A stretch of 64,000 nt of DNA, taken from NCBI GenBank assembly GCA_964019425.1, contig OZ025820.1:248001-312000 (forward strand). Direction: 5' to 3'. The position numbers and the translations under genes are program-made. The stretch comes from Flectonema sp. DT1601 (Eukaryota; Euglenozoa; Diplonemea; Diplonemida; Diplonemidae). Each line of letters begins with the position of its first letter. Positions within the stretch are counted from its first letter, which is position 1. Positions 11,226 to 21,724 of the stretch are shown in pieces. The notes beneath the pieces were generated by a model, which was given only the letters and a program-made list of their open reading frames with translations, did no database searches and was not told the DNA's origin.

Positions 11226-12215
11226 ATGCATAAATGCCTTTTAATACTGGCGACTGTTATCCTAATGAATGGTAGTTGGGTATTTATGGGTGAGGCAATG
11301 CAGGGGGTTCAAGAAGATTATGAGGGTGTGTTGGTTATGTCATCAGTAGTTGCAGTCTCGTATAGCTATTGTCTTCTACCTTATTATTGTTTAAAAGGAA
11401 TAGGAGGATACGCGGCTGCTGGAACTCACATCTCAACTAAATCATTGATCATAATAGCTGCGGCAACGATTGTCTGCAGAGCATCATGGTATTATTCCTT
11501 GGGTACAACTAACGCTGCTGTTAACAGCGCGATATACCAAACATGTTCTGCTTGGGTTTATGTCCTTTCTATATTTATACTCGGTGATAAACTTGACTGT
11601 GGTAAGATAGTAGCTCTCTCCATCGCAATATTCGGATCTATCATTGTAGCCGCTGCATCTCGTAACGATACCAAACAGAATGTCCAGCAGTACTTTTTAG
11701 GATACGTTGAATTGTTTGTATCAGTCTTTTGCTATGCAGTCTTTCAAGTTATGGTTAAGAAAGCAGCTATTAGCGAAGATGCAGCAACCGACTTAGATCA
11801 AATCGTATCTAGTTTACACCTCAGTGGACAAATTGGAATTTGTAGTTTATTTGTGTGTCCAGTGATGATTTTTTTAGGTGACATCGTGGGATGGGAGAAA
11901 TATGTTGCTCCGTCACCAGGTTTGTTAGATATATTGTTAACGACAGGTGTTGTTGATTGTATCTTTGTAGCGTCTACGTTAGCCTGTATTGCCCTGACTG
12001 ATCCAACGTTTACATCGATATCTACTCTGTTGACGGTTCCATTATCTATATTGGCTGATCTTTTTTTAAAGAGTTACCTTCCATCAGTCTTCGCCGTTCT
12101 TGGTCTTGTTATTATCATTTCAGGGTGTGGTCTATACAACTACCGAGTTTATACATTAAATAGCGTCTACGATGAGATTCAGTCTCCGGCGAGGGTGCAA
12201 CGATTTCGATTCTGA
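11226..12215 (+). CDS. DMT-superfamily transporter, SLC35F-like
   Basis: Multi-span membrane protein with about ten hydrophobic segments in 329 residues, the usual size of the drug/metabolite transporter fold. The last third reads ALTDPTFTSISTLLTVPLSI followed by LADLFLK, resembling the SLC35F5/yeast YML018C signature (SP..TLGLSLTIPL...AD..LK). The first span (CLLILATVILMNGSWVF) directly follows this ATG, and a pyrimidine-rich CTGCAG lies 16 nt upstream, so this start is preferred over an in-frame ATG at 11076 that would add a Pro-rich leader. Substrate unknown; SLC35F members act in Golgi or vacuolar membranes. Confidence 0.75.
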   Translation: MHKCLLILATVILMNGSWVFMGEAMQGVQEDYEGVLVMSSVVAVSYSYCLLPYYCLKGIGGYAAAGTHISTKSLIIIAAATIVCRASWYYSLGTTNAAVNSAIYQTCSAWVYVLSIFILGDKLDCGKIVALSIAIFGSIIVAAASRNDTKQNVQQYFLGYVELFVSVFCYAVFQVMVKKAAISEDAATDLDQIVSSLHLSGQIGICSLFVCPVMIFLGDIVGWEKYVAPSPGLLDILLTTGVVDCIFVASTLACIALTDPTFTSISTLLTVPLSILADLFLKSYLPSVFAVLGLVIIISGCGLYNYRVYTLNSVYDEIQSPARVQRFRF

Positions 12216-12518
12216 TCGTTTTCCAAAAAAAATGAGGCACCGGAATTAAACAGAAATCAGAAAATTTTTTTTGGATCCTGCCTTCAGAAAAATTACCATT
12301 ATTTTTATCCTGTATCACATACTTGTCATATTCCTATTGTTTTATTAGTGCGCGTATTAAAATTTCTTTAAATATTACTGTTACAGAGTAGTCTTAAAAA
12401 TGATTATCGTCACAGTCAGTGATAGACGTTGGTTCTTGTTATACTTGTGTTTGTGTTTTAAATTTTTAATTATGGTTAGTTGGCTTCTGGACAACAAAAA
12501 AAAAAAAAAGAAGAAAAA
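12216..12518. other. Short AT-rich spacer
   Basis: Holds A/T runs and, close to the next gene, a TAG acceptor-like site (12477-12479) and an A tract just before the ATG. Nothing else seen. Confidence 0.6.
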
Positions 12519-13604
12519 ATGGGTAACTGCGCGTGCACTGAAGAGCCTCATAGTCATAAAACTATTGACCCAGATATGAAATACCTGAGAAAGCGGCGAT
12601 GGAGTACCGACTTAGATAAACCAGCCGTTGTTAAAGTCGCTTCTGAAAGCGATGACGTTACAGAAGATACCCCTGGTACCGAAGAAATAGCTTCTGAAAA
12701 AAGTTCTTATCATGGAGACAGTATTCCCATAACAATAAACCTTCCAGTTGGTGATATTGTAATAGATGTTAATCCTTTTATGACTGTGAGACAGTTAAAA
12801 ATGCAAATCTCCAGGTCCTCTGGCATCATTCTCGGCTACTTCGATCTAATACATGCTGGTGAGACGATGAAGAGTACTTCAGATTTGGTAATGGATTACA
12901 TTAATACAACAGATGATACGGTGGAAGCTGTTATGTCGGTTCGGGCAGAGAGAAAGTTCTTTAATTGCGTTTCAGAGATTCCGAGTCAAAAAGAATTTCT
13001 ATTCGCGATTATGTTCGGTGATGATCGCTTAGCTATGGAACTTATTGAAAAAGGTGCGGACTTATCTTCAAGGGATTTCGAATCTGGTTTTACACCACTA
13101 TGTGGTGCCATTACAACGGGTAATTCATTTTTAGCTCGAGAACTGCTAACTTGGAATGAAGTACTTCCTAGTACAGAATGTGATTGGGGAAGTCCTTTAT
13201 TCATAGCCTGTGATAGGGGTCACTTAGACTGCGTTAAGTTACTGCTATCAACTGGTAAAGTTAAAGTAAATGGATCTTTTAGAATGTGTGGAACTCCTTT
13301 GTACATATCGTGTAGAAATGGTTTTACTTCTATCGTTGAAGAACTTCTTAAAATGAATTCTGTCTCTGTTAATAAAATAGGAAAGACTTGTATTCATCAT
13401 CACACTCCACTGTTTGCTGCAGTTTATAATGGACATATTGGAGTAGTTAGATTACTAGTAGAGCATCCTAAGATTAAAGTTAATAAATTATCAAGTCATG
13501 CTTATGATATGTATGAGCATCCTAGAGCTCCATTAGACGTGGCAGACAATCCTGAAATGGTACGTCTGTTGGTCGAACATTCAGCCAAGGTCTCGTTGAG
13601 GTGA
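12519..13604 (+). CDS. MGNC-type lipid-anchored ubiquitin-like/ankyrin protein, paralogue A
   Basis: 361 residues. The start MGNCAC fits N-myristoylation at Gly2 with palmitoylation of Cys4/Cys6, so membrane attachment is likely. A conserved block follows (DPDMKYLRKRRWSTDL), then an acidic Ser/Glu linker, then a ubiquitin-like fold at about 68-145 (ITINLPVGDIVIDV, MTVRQLKMQIS, FDLIHAGE, matching the ubiquitin beta1-beta2, helix and RLIFAGK positions). From about 150 to the end there are ankyrin repeats (TPLCGAIT, SPLFIACDRGHLDCVKLLL, TPLYISCRNGFTSIVEELL, TPLFAAVYNGHIGVVRLLV). Reading upstream to 12480 uses a TTG, so the ATG at the MGNC motif is chosen. A paralogue lies 4.4 kb downstream; nucleotides 13161-13492 are nearly identical to it. 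Function unknown; a membrane scaffold is inference. Confidence 0.8.
   Translation: MGNCACTEEPHSHKTIDPDMKYLRKRRWSTDLDKPAVVKVASESDDVTEDTPGTEEIASEKSSYHGDSIPITINLPVGDIVIDVNPFMTVRQLKMQISRSSGIILGYFDLIHAGETMKSTSDLVMDYINTTDDTVEAVMSVRAERKFFNCVSEIPSQKEFLFAIMFGDDRLAMELIEKGADLSSRDFESGFTPLCGAITTGNSFLARELLTWNEVLPSTECDWGSPLFIACDRGHLDCVKLLLSTGKVKVNGSFRMCGTPLYISCRNGFTSIVEELLKMNSVSVNKIGKTCIHHHTPLFAAVYNGHIGVVRLLVEHPKIKVNKLSSHAYDMYEHPRAPLDVADNPEMVRLLVEHSAKVSLR
13161..13492 (+). repeat. 332-nt near-identical block shared with paralogue B
   Basis: Matches 17569-17900 with two differences close together near the 3' side, while the flanking coding sequence on both sides is strongly diverged. It covers about three ankyrin repeats. 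This is the signature of recent gene conversion. Confidence 0.92.
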
Positions 13605-13801
13605 AAGCGTTTGGAAGGAAAACTTGAAGCATCTGTCTACCAGAGATTGACTGTGAAGGTACAGTTCGATTCAGTTGTATCCAAAGTCACTTAATCTCTA
13701 TCCCCCTCAAGTCTTTTGAGCAGACTACGATCGCGTAAGTTGCGGGATGTGGAATTTTGTATTTCATTTTTTTTTTTTTTTTTGTGCGCTAAATTCGAAC
13801 C

Positions 13802-13938
13802 GTATGTGGTACTGCACTGTATCTTAATAATGTTGTTTCTCTCATTAGAGCAAATGTGGATCGGATCATGTTGGGTCACAAAGATCTTGTTTTCTTTAGC
13901 CGATCTGGCGTTCTCTTATGCGCGTTTCCCTCCCTCCC
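13802..13938 (+). repeat. 137-nt duplication, copy 1
   Basis: Recurs at 14274-14410 with only a few differences. The unit opens GTATGTGG and has a TTTCTCTCATTAGAG stretch about 50 nt later, so its first part looks like an intron followed by the same downstream segment. Confidence 0.85.
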
Positions 13939-14273
13939 CTTCGTCTTTTGTAGTTCGTGTTTTTTTTTTTTTTTCCAAAAAAATTTCCCTCTCTTTTTTT
14001 TTCAAGAAGAAAAAAAAAAAAAAAAAAGGATTGGCAAACTTCACTTTTACTTTTTTACACACTTGTTTTGTTTGTGAGCAACCACATGACTTGCGGGGTA
14101 TTAATTTTTTGTATTTTTTTTTTCCCCCGTACTTCTTTTTTTTTTTTTTTTGTTATGCATTAATATGCAAAGAAAATATTATTATACTGTGAAATTATTC
14201 TTGTGAGGAAAAGTCTACTGGTTTTTTCAAAAATCCCTAATTTCACGAGAATTGACTTTACCAGGTTCAAGCT

Positions 14274-14410
14274 GTATGTGGTACTGCACTGTATCTTAAT
14301 AATGTTGTTTCTCTCATTATAGCAAATGTGGATCGGATCATGTTGGGTCAGAAAGATCTTGTTTTCTTTAGCCGATCTGGCGTTCTCTTATGCGCGTTTT
14401 CCTCCCTCCC
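14274..14410 (+). repeat. 137-nt duplication, copy 2
   Basis: Second copy of the unit at 13802-13938. Here the intron-like start GTATGT ends in TTTCTCTCATTATAG, a good acceptor. Confidence 0.85.
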
Positions 14411-14761
14411 TAAGTATCTTTTTTTACCTCCCAAAATTTGGTCGCACCCTATCAACGTCAGGTGTTTAGTACAACTGATATTGAGTGGGTCTGATCTTGT
14501 GGGATATGGAGTTATATTGTTTTCATGAATTCGGATAAAAAAAAGAAAACTAAACATTTTAATTCATTCCTGGAGAAGATTAGGTCTTCTGAATTTATTT
14601 AGTTCGATTCGAGAAGAGAGCTGCCGTCAATCTACAGCGTTTATATTTGATTCTCTACGAGTGTTTTTTTTATATATATTTTTTATTACAAGTGAATCTT
14701 GTTTTATGTATTTATCTAATTTTTTAAAATTTTATTAGTTCGATAGAATAAGCAAACAAAA

Positions 14762-14855
14762 GTCTCACAGTTGCTGGTAGCGATACAACTGTTACCCCTG
14801 TTGAGCTTTTCCTGGATTTTGGCTTCCTAGGCTTCGTAAATAAATAAATAAAGTG
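14762..14855 (+). repeat. Dispersed repeat family A, copy 2, with AAAT-rich tail
   Basis: The 74-nt unit of 2811-2884, here followed by a short AAAT-repeat tail in place of a pure A-tract. Confidence 0.75.
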
Positions 14856-15255
14856 GAAAGCTGAAGATTAGTGTTCAGCAATCTTTTTATAAATTAAATG
14901 GCATCTCTTCAGTTGAGGCTAATTCAACAATCCATACGGATTGGGTCCTCTGTTACTGTGAGTTACCCTCCTGGGAGGACTCAATAAGAATACAGTAACG
15001 TTGGATTAAATACTGACGGTTGTCCAATGATTTTTTGTGTTATTGACTGAGGTGTGGTGACGCACTTGGTAACTTGTTTATGGAAACACCTTCTGAACGG
15101 GGAAAGAGAGCATACAGCGTGAACCTCCCGTAAGAGTGAAGTTGGTGCAATTCCAGTTAAATTCGTGATCTGCTGAATCGTTAACGCGAGATGGATACCT
15201 CGATAAAAAACTGAGAATGGAGGGACAACTAGTAAGACGAGATTACTGATCCTGA

Positions 15256-15310
15256 AAACTACGTATTCCACTACTAGTGTTTTATGGAACAGCGGAACAA
15301 TTGTGTTTTT
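15256..15310 (+). repeat. Dispersed repeat family D, copy 1
   Basis: Unit containing TACGTATTCCACTACTAGTG and ending CAATTGTG before a T-rich stretch. Identical over about 55 nt to 56945-56999, and a diverged copy lies at 16512-16560. Confidence 0.75.
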
Positions 15311-16511
15311 ATTTTTATATTTTGATTTCGTGAAACTATCCTGTAACAAACCATACTCTAACTGTAGTCATGCGAATTTTTTGCATTTGATTTTTTTTCT
15401 TTGACTGACAATTATTAATCCCAACAGTAGTCATCAGTTTGTATTTTGCTAACTAAACTAAACTATTCTACGAAACAGTTGAACAATTTATTTGATGTTT
15501 TCATTATTTTGTTTTCTCAAATGCATTGTTCTTTTTTAATAATCTCATATTCTAACTGTAGTTATCTTACAGGTCTGACACCGCAGTGTCACCCTTACCT
15601 TCTTCACTGAAGAAGCGAAGAAGGTTCTAATTTAACTTGAAACCTACCATTATTTGTTTATTGTCCTCGAACTGTTGGATTTGATTTTTTTTAATTGACT
15701 GACAACTATTAATTCTAACTGTAGTTTTAGTCGGTTTAAAGTTGCTTACTTTTTTGTGGTTCTTATTTTCTAAAAGAAGAAAGAGAAAAAAAAAAAAAAA
15801 AAAAACGAGGTTGAACAACGCGAACTCACCACGAACTCTGTTTCTTCTGTTATTCTTGTTGGTATTCTTTTTTTTCAAAAATAGCCACGTAGCCTTAGCT
15901 ATGTTGGACTATATTTTCTTGGGATTCATTTGTTTCCCCCATAAAATATAACACGTTCGATAATCCTATATAAAGTGACTGTGTTAAGTGTGGTCCCCTT
16001 TACTGAAAAGGGCAAACGATGAGTAGAACAGGTCTGACACCGCGTTTTTGATTGATTTTTTTCAATTCTCAGTCTTCTTTTCCAACTCACTCAGTTTGTT
16101 CACAAACAGAGGAACTCACAGTTAAGGGTAAATTAAGAAGGGTTTAGGATGTGAAATGGCTGACTTTACATACACAGTACTCTCACCTTATGAAACGTGG
16201 GATTTTCTCTTCCTCGCGATGTTTTTTTCCCCCTCCTTTTCTTACAAAGCATTCGTAAGAGAGAGGAGAATGTTAGTAGCACGCGTTTGCCTGTCGGTTT
16301 GTAGTTCACTCGGTTACGGTTTTGTGAACAGACAACGAACCGTAAATTATGTCATTATTTTAATGGTACTCTTCCTTCTGCTCAACTCTTGTTGTAGCTT
16401 TTGTTAACTACTGTAACCAATCTTCTTATGAGGTAAAAAAAAAAAAAAAACTAAAAACGAAGTTCCCCCGAACTTACTGACGAAGTGGTATAAGATAAAT
16501 GCTCCTGAATG

Positions 16512-16560
16512 TACGTATTCCACTTTGGTGTTAAATGGAGCGGCAGAACAATTGTGTTTT
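16512..16560 (+). repeat. Dispersed repeat family D, copy 2 (diverged)
   Basis: Same order of words as the copy at 15256 with several substitutions and a one-base length difference. Followed by T runs. Confidence 0.65.
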
Positions 16561-16899
16561 TTTTTCTTCTTTTTTTTTTTTTTTTTTGTTGATTTCGTGG
16601 TGCAACTATTTTTTGCAACAAAAACTCAAATAAACGATCTCGTGTTTTTTTTTTTTTTTTTTTTTTTGGTTATAATTTTCTTTGTAGTATTTACCCATGG
16701 CAGTATGGGCAGTGGTAACTCTCCTCTGTAAATTTTGGTTTTCTTTTGTCTAACCTCAAAAATGCCAATCACTGATAAACCTAACCATAACTTATAACAT
16801 TGTTAGCGAATAAAGCCAGCAGTTTATGTTGTTGAGAGACGTGTGTGATTAATAAAGTATCAATTGACGTTACAGGTTGGTTGGGGTCATTAAATAGAA

Positions 16900-18036
16900 A
16901 TGGGTAACTGTTCGTCATGTACACAGAAGCCTCATCATAAGGTTGTTGACCCAAATATGAGATATTTGAGACAGCGGAAATGGAGTACAGATCTTCAAAA
17001 GAGTGATCGTGATGGAAGTGATGCTGGTTGTTGTTCTTCGTCATCATCATCATCATCGCCGTCGTCATTGCCAGCCTCTGAAAGTGAAGAACAAGCTGTC
17101 ACATCCGAGAGTGATACTACTGAACCGAATATAATAATCACTGCAGTGCTTCCATCTGAAGAATCAATTCCCTTACGCGTGACTCAACACATGACAGTGA
17201 GTCAACTAAAACTAAAACTTTCCAGAGAAGAAGACATCGGCGTCAGTAAATTCGACTTAATTTTCGCCGGAGACATTATGTCAGAAAGACAACCGGCAAT
17301 GTCATACTTTTCAGGTGACTGTGAGAACATTATTTATTTAGACCTTTCAGTTCGTGAGTTGCAATGTTTAGTATCAAATCAACCTTTACCATCACAGAAA
17401 GATTTCATACAATCCATTCGATCACATCAGGAAGCACGTGTTCTTAATTTTATAGATCGCGGTGTGTCACTCACAGAAAAAGACACATCAACTGGGTACA
17501 CACCTTTATGTGCTGCAGTGACTGCTAATAACCTTCTCGTAGTTGAGATTATACTTGGATTCCCTAATGTACTTCCTAGTACAGAATGTGATTGGGGAAG
17601 TCCTTTATTCATAGCCTGTGATAGGGGTCACTTAGACTGCGTTAAGTTACTGCTATCAACTGGTAAAGTTAAAGTAAATGGATCTTTTAGAATGTGTGGA
17701 ACTCCTTTGTACATATCGTGTAGAAATGGTTTTACTTCTATCGTTGAAGAACTTCTTAAAATGAATTCTGTCTCTGTTAATAAAATAGGAAAGACTTGTA
17801 TTCATCATCACACTCCACTGTTTGCTGCAGTTTATAATGGACATATTGGGGTCGTTAGATTACTAGTAGAGCATCCTAAGATTAAAGTTAATAAATTATC
17901 GGGACATGCCTACGACTCAAGTGTACCATGTCAAACAGCGTATGAAGTTGCGAAGAATCATCCAGACATTTGTTCAATAATTGAGTCACATGGAGACTTC
18001 ATCGCACCTCCTCCGTATATTCCAAAACACTTGTGA
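16900..18036 (+). CDS. MGNC-type lipid-anchored ubiquitin-like/ankyrin protein, paralogue B
   Basis: 378 residues with the same plan as its upstream paralogue: MGNCSSC (likely myristoylated and palmitoylated), the conserved DPNMRYLRQRKWSTDL block, a Ser-rich linker coded partly by a TCN microsatellite (near 17033-17070), a ubiquitin-like domain (about 79-152, with MTVSQLKLKLS and FDLIFAGD) and ankyrin repeats to about residue 360, ending in a short Pro-rich tail. The N-terminal half is only moderately similar to paralogue A, but nucleotides 17569-17900 are almost identical to it. An acceptor-like CAG lies 24 nt before the ATG. Not a recognised family; lipid modification is predicted from the N-terminal sequence only. 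Confidence 0.8.
   Translation: MGNCSSCTQKPHHKVVDPNMRYLRQRKWSTDLQKSDRDGSDAGCCSSSSSSSSPSSLPASESEEQAVTSESDTTEPNIIITAVLPSEESIPLRVTQHMTVSQLKLKLSREEDIGVSKFDLIFAGDIMSERQPAMSYFSGDCENIIYLDLSVRELQCLVSNQPLPSQKDFIQSIRSHQEARVLNFIDRGVSLTEKDTSTGYTPLCAAVTANNLLVVEIILGFPNVLPSTECDWGSPLFIACDRGHLDCVKLLLSTGKVKVNGSFRMCGTPLYISCRNGFTSIVEELLKMNSVSVNKIGKTCIHHHTPLFAAVYNGHIGVVRLLVEHPKIKVNKLSGHAYDSSVPCQTAYEVAKNHPDICSIIESHGDFIAPPPYIPKHL
17569..17900 (+). repeat. 332-nt near-identical block shared with paralogue A
   Basis: Partner of 13161-13492. Edges are sharp: immediately outside both ends the paralogues differ at many codons. Confidence 0.92.
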
Positions 18037-18287
18037 ATTGGCTCTCTGTACTACATTAAATAAATAAATGATGGGTTGTTTACACTACTTCCTCGTTGTC
18101 TTATTACCATGTCACCTGCTATATAATTTTTTTTTTTCAACTCTCTAGTGGGCTATTTTGCTATCTCTAGAAGGGTGATTTTTGGATCTATTTTTTTTTA
18201 TATAAGCGTTATTGATATTGAGGGTAGTTTCACACCAAAAAAAAAAAAAAAAGAATGAACATAATGATAATAATAATAATAATAATA

Positions 18288-18323
<36 letters not shown>

Positions 18324-20799
18324 TTCTTTCTTCCAGACCCTTTGTGTTATATTTTTTAACGGGAAAAAAAAAAAAAGAAAAAAATATTATTATATTGCAA
18401 CCTACGTCGAGTGTGGTATTCTTTGCATTCTTAGCTGCTGTTCTCTGAAATGAAAACTGATTCTTTCTCAGTTTTTTCTTGAGAGTCTTATTACTGTTTT
18501 TCTACATTGAAAATTATCACTTCCCGAGCTAGTGACAAAAACTGCTCTCCTGATGTATAGTTAGCGTTTCATCAACTGTTACGGTAACATAGGCAAGTAG
18601 CGCTCAACCATGTTCACTTGGCCTCTAGTAGTGGCATTATTTATATATTTGCAGTCGTTTACTACGCTGCCGTCGACAGTCTGAGAGATTGTTGTTCCTT
18701 GAGCTTGTTAATCTCTGTGTGAACATTATTTAATTATGTACGAATGTCTATTCTAAAGTGAAAAGCTTTAATCTTCTGTCGTTTCTTCAGTTTTAACCTT
18801 TTATTACTTATTTTAGTATTATAAGGTTTATTGCTGTTTTTACATTGTCAATCTATCACCCCTCTCTGTGCATGGGACGCTCAACTTGTTAGTACGTGGT
18901 CCCCGAATTACCAGATTAGACAACGTCTTCTAGTCGGTAAGACAAAAAACATAGTTTTCTCTTTTTATGTTTTCTTTTTTCTAAACGTAATTTTCTTTGT
19001 TTAACAACTACAAATATTTTTCAGTCAAGTACTTGATATTAATTTTGTTTTTAATACCGAAAGTTGTTACTGTTTTTTACATTGTCAAAGTTTCACTACC
19101 TCTGTGCATGGGACGCTCAACCTGATGTAGGTGGTCCCCGAATGACCAGATTCGACAACGTTTTCTGGTCAATAAGACAGAAGATGTTTTCTCTTTTCTA
19201 TTTTCTAAATATTTTTTCTATGATCAACGACTATAAATATTTTCTTCAGTCGATTACTTTGATATTAGTTTATATTAATACCCAAAGCTGTTACTGTTTT
19301 TTTTTTTACATTGTCATGAACGTTTATTTTAGTTAAACTCTGATCCAATGCAGATATTTATTTTTTCATAAATCCATTCCTCCCCCCGACGAAAAAATAA
19401 ACATAACATAAAGAGGTTACTCAATGATCATCAGCATAAGATCAAGTTTTCTTTTGGTTACCTGAGCAAACCCTTTCTATCGAATATTAAATCGTCTTGC
19501 ATTATTCTGTTTCCTTAACTTCTTTTATTCAAAAGAAATTGAACTTCTGTACCAAAAGTTACTATCCTATTTCGATAAGCTGGTTTTTTTAACTCTAATC
19601 TTACTCCCCTTCACGTTTTCTAATGTGCTATCTTAAATTGATGATTACAACACTGAAAAAAAAGAGATGTGTGCATGCGTGTAACGTCTCTTATGACGTT
19701 AGTGACGTTAGTGGGGTCGGTTTTGTCTCATAAATCAAAAAAAAATTGTTTATATTTGTTAACTTTTTGATACGATACTTGTATTTAAATAATTATAAGT
19801 ATTCTCAAAACAGTTAACCCGTCCATCCCTTCTTATGTAACTAATTTTTAAAAAAATAATAATAATTGTGTATTGGACTCAGGCGTGGTATATTTCTCCT
19901 TTAATTCATTTTCCCCTTTTAATATATATTTATAGCGATGTATCTCTCTGTTCTGACCTGGTTGTGTTATTTGCTAGCTTATATGGTTTTAAAATAGAAC
20001 AGTAAGACTCTTTTTTTTATTATTTTTTTTTTTTTTATATTGTTTACCAAATCGAGCGTTATTTATTTATATTTTTTTTTTTCCCCTTTCTCGAGCAGAT
20101 TAGCCTTTTGGCTCTGAGAAAAAAAAAAAAAAAAAAAAAAAACACTTTCCCCATGCTCTTTAATTTTATATAATTTCCTTTTATTCTTTTTACACTTCCT
20201 TATCATGTAGCATTCCTACTTAGGTGAAAAATTGGCGTTATGGTCTTACACTGCCTGCTTCGTGCATGCGGTGGGTCAATATAAGTCATTTCTCGCCTGT
20301 GACTCTCACGGTTGTGAAACCGGATTACTGTTTTCACTTAGAGGTTGACTGCAAAGAAAAAAAAAAAAGATAGTTTTGTACTTGTGACATCTTCAACTAC
20401 TTCGGTGAGAAGATTTGACCTTCAAACCGACTTTGTCGGTGCAAGAAAGAAAAAAAACTTTACACTTTATAGCATCACTTTAACACCTGTTCTCTCGTCC
20501 CCTTCCACCCTTTCATAATTTAATAACGGCGTGTTCTCTGTTCCTTTAATATTCTCACAGAGGCAGCTTCTTGCCAAATTTCGAAAAGCAGCCAGCCAGT
20601 GAGATTTTCATGAGAAGAAAGTGGCGCCGACTGGCCTGCTAATCCTGTGAGCTTTTCCTGGAGCTTGGCCTGCCGTTTTTTTTTTTTTTTTTGTTACACT
20701 TATTATAACATTACTGTTATTTCTTAACTTAGCAATTTGATCATTTGACTGCCAACATCAATTACAGTAAGTAAAGGTTATTATTTTAAAACAGCCGCA
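18037..20799. other. Repeat-rich spacer, no supported gene
   Basis: Holds a tandem array of family B units (about 18785-19325), T runs near 18293 and 20032, an A run near 20118, two TGACGTTAG direct repeats near 19695, partial family A words near 20302 and 20648, and the hairpin ACCGACTTTGTCGGT (about 20426) followed by an A-rich stretch. Confidence 0.65.
18785..19325 (+). repeat. Tandem array of dispersed repeat family B, about 2.5 copies
   Basis: Units of about 236 nt, measured between CATGGGACGCTCAAC at 18871 and 19107. Each has an ACTATAAATATTTT-like start, a TTACTGTTTTTTACATTGTC core, then CATGGGACGCTCAAC and GGTCCCCGAAT. The third unit is partial. Related pieces occur at about 53595-53725, 56770-56895 and 58262-58315. 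Confidence 0.75.
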
Positions 20800-21507
20800 A
20801 TGACGTATTATGAAAATGCGAAGAAGAAATATCGTGAGATGGAGTTCACGTCGGAATCTGATAGGCAGGACTTCGATGTTCCATTTGACGAGTGGAGGGA
20901 TATTGTTTCTAATAGGAAGGTGGATGACGATGTTTTAAAAATCGGAGAATCAGTCAAATATGAGACGACCATCTCTTCTGATAAACATTCCGTCAGAATC
21001 CTCTTCATAAAGAAGAGCTTAACCACAATAAAAGCCGACGCTGTTATAAACGCTGCTAACGAAGCACTCTTGGGAGGTGGAGGAATCGATCACGCTATTC
21101 ATTCCTCAGCCGGTAGTAACCTCGTTAGAGATTGTGCTTACCTCAACGGATGTGAAGTAGGTCAGGCTGTAATCACAAAAGGATATAACCTACCTGCTGT
21201 ATATGTTATTCACACTGTAGCTCCCCTTTTAAGTGATGACGATATCCCTGATGCGACTAGTCTTCTGTCGTGTTACACCGAGTCTTTAAAACTTTGTGAT
21301 ACCCACAACTTATCATCACTGATCATTCCGTTACTCGGTTGTGGTTTTTACGCCTTTCCGATATCCCAATCTGCTTCAATTGTTAAGTCAGCCATCGCTG
21401 CTCATGTTAGTCGAGAAGGAGGACCTTCAGTAAAGACGTTTGTACTTTCATTTGTGACGTCATCTTCATTGAAAAGTTATCTAAAGGTGTTTGGTGTAGA
21501 TAAATAA
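20800..21507 (+). CDS. Macrodomain protein, MacroD-type ADP-ribose hydrolase
   Basis: 235 residues: a 60-residue leader then a macrodomain. Macrodomains of this class bind ADP-ribose and remove mono-ADP-ribose from acidic residues or hydrolyse O-acetyl-ADP-ribose. Seen: NAAN at 84-87 and GGGGID at 92-97 (MacroD signature NAANxxLxGGGGVDG), the following IHSSAG, GCEVGQAVITKGYNLP with VIHTVAP, and the later PLLGCGFYAFP loop. These are the ADP-ribose-contacting stretches of MacroD1/MacroD2/YmdB. The usual Gly after the GGGGVD Asp is His here. A CAG lies 5 nt before the ATG. No targeting signal is seen. Confidence 0.9.
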   Translation: MTYYENAKKKYREMEFTSESDRQDFDVPFDEWRDIVSNRKVDDDVLKIGESVKYETTISSDKHSVRILFIKKSLTTIKADAVINAANEALLGGGGIDHAIHSSAGSNLVRDCAYLNGCEVGQAVITKGYNLPAVYVIHTVAPLLSDDDIPDATSLLSCYTESLKLCDTHNLSSLIIPLLGCGFYAFPISQSASIVKSAIAAHVSREGGPSVKTFVLSFVTSSSLKSYLKVFGVDK

Positions 21508-21724
21508 AACCTAACCTTGCTCTTTTCTACACAAACACGCATTCAACACTTACCTATCTGTTGTCGGTTTATTGTATTGTAGTAACTACTTGAACATATC
21601 CCTGTCTAACTTAATACTGTTCCATGGTTATTCTTATCTATAATTCTTTATTGTTGACTTTAGCGAAAAAAACTATTTCCTAAACAGGTTTGTGTGTGTG
21701 TGACAACACAAGCAATACTAAAAT

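Larger units (their letters stand above)
13605..16899. other. Repeat-rich spacer between the two MGNC paralogues
   Basis: No supported gene in 3.3 kb. Contains a 137-nt direct duplication (13802-13938 and 14274-14410), family A copy 2 (14762-14835), two family D copies (15256-15310 and 16512-16560), short recurring phrases such as CTAACTGTAGT (near 15358, 15551 and 15716) and GGTCTGACACCGC (15571 and 16030), and many A/T runs. Confidence 0.7.

Noticed and set aside
13716-14192. 158-residue open frame rich in Phe and Lys
   Set aside because: Composed of T and A homopolymers over the 137-nt duplicated segment; not protein-like.
20090-20125. TAGCCTTTTGGCTCTGAG resembling the U2 snRNA 5' end or a dinoflagellate spliced leader
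   Set aside because: The match stops after about 13 nt and runs into a poly(A) tract; no Sm site, branch-recognition sequence or donor follows.
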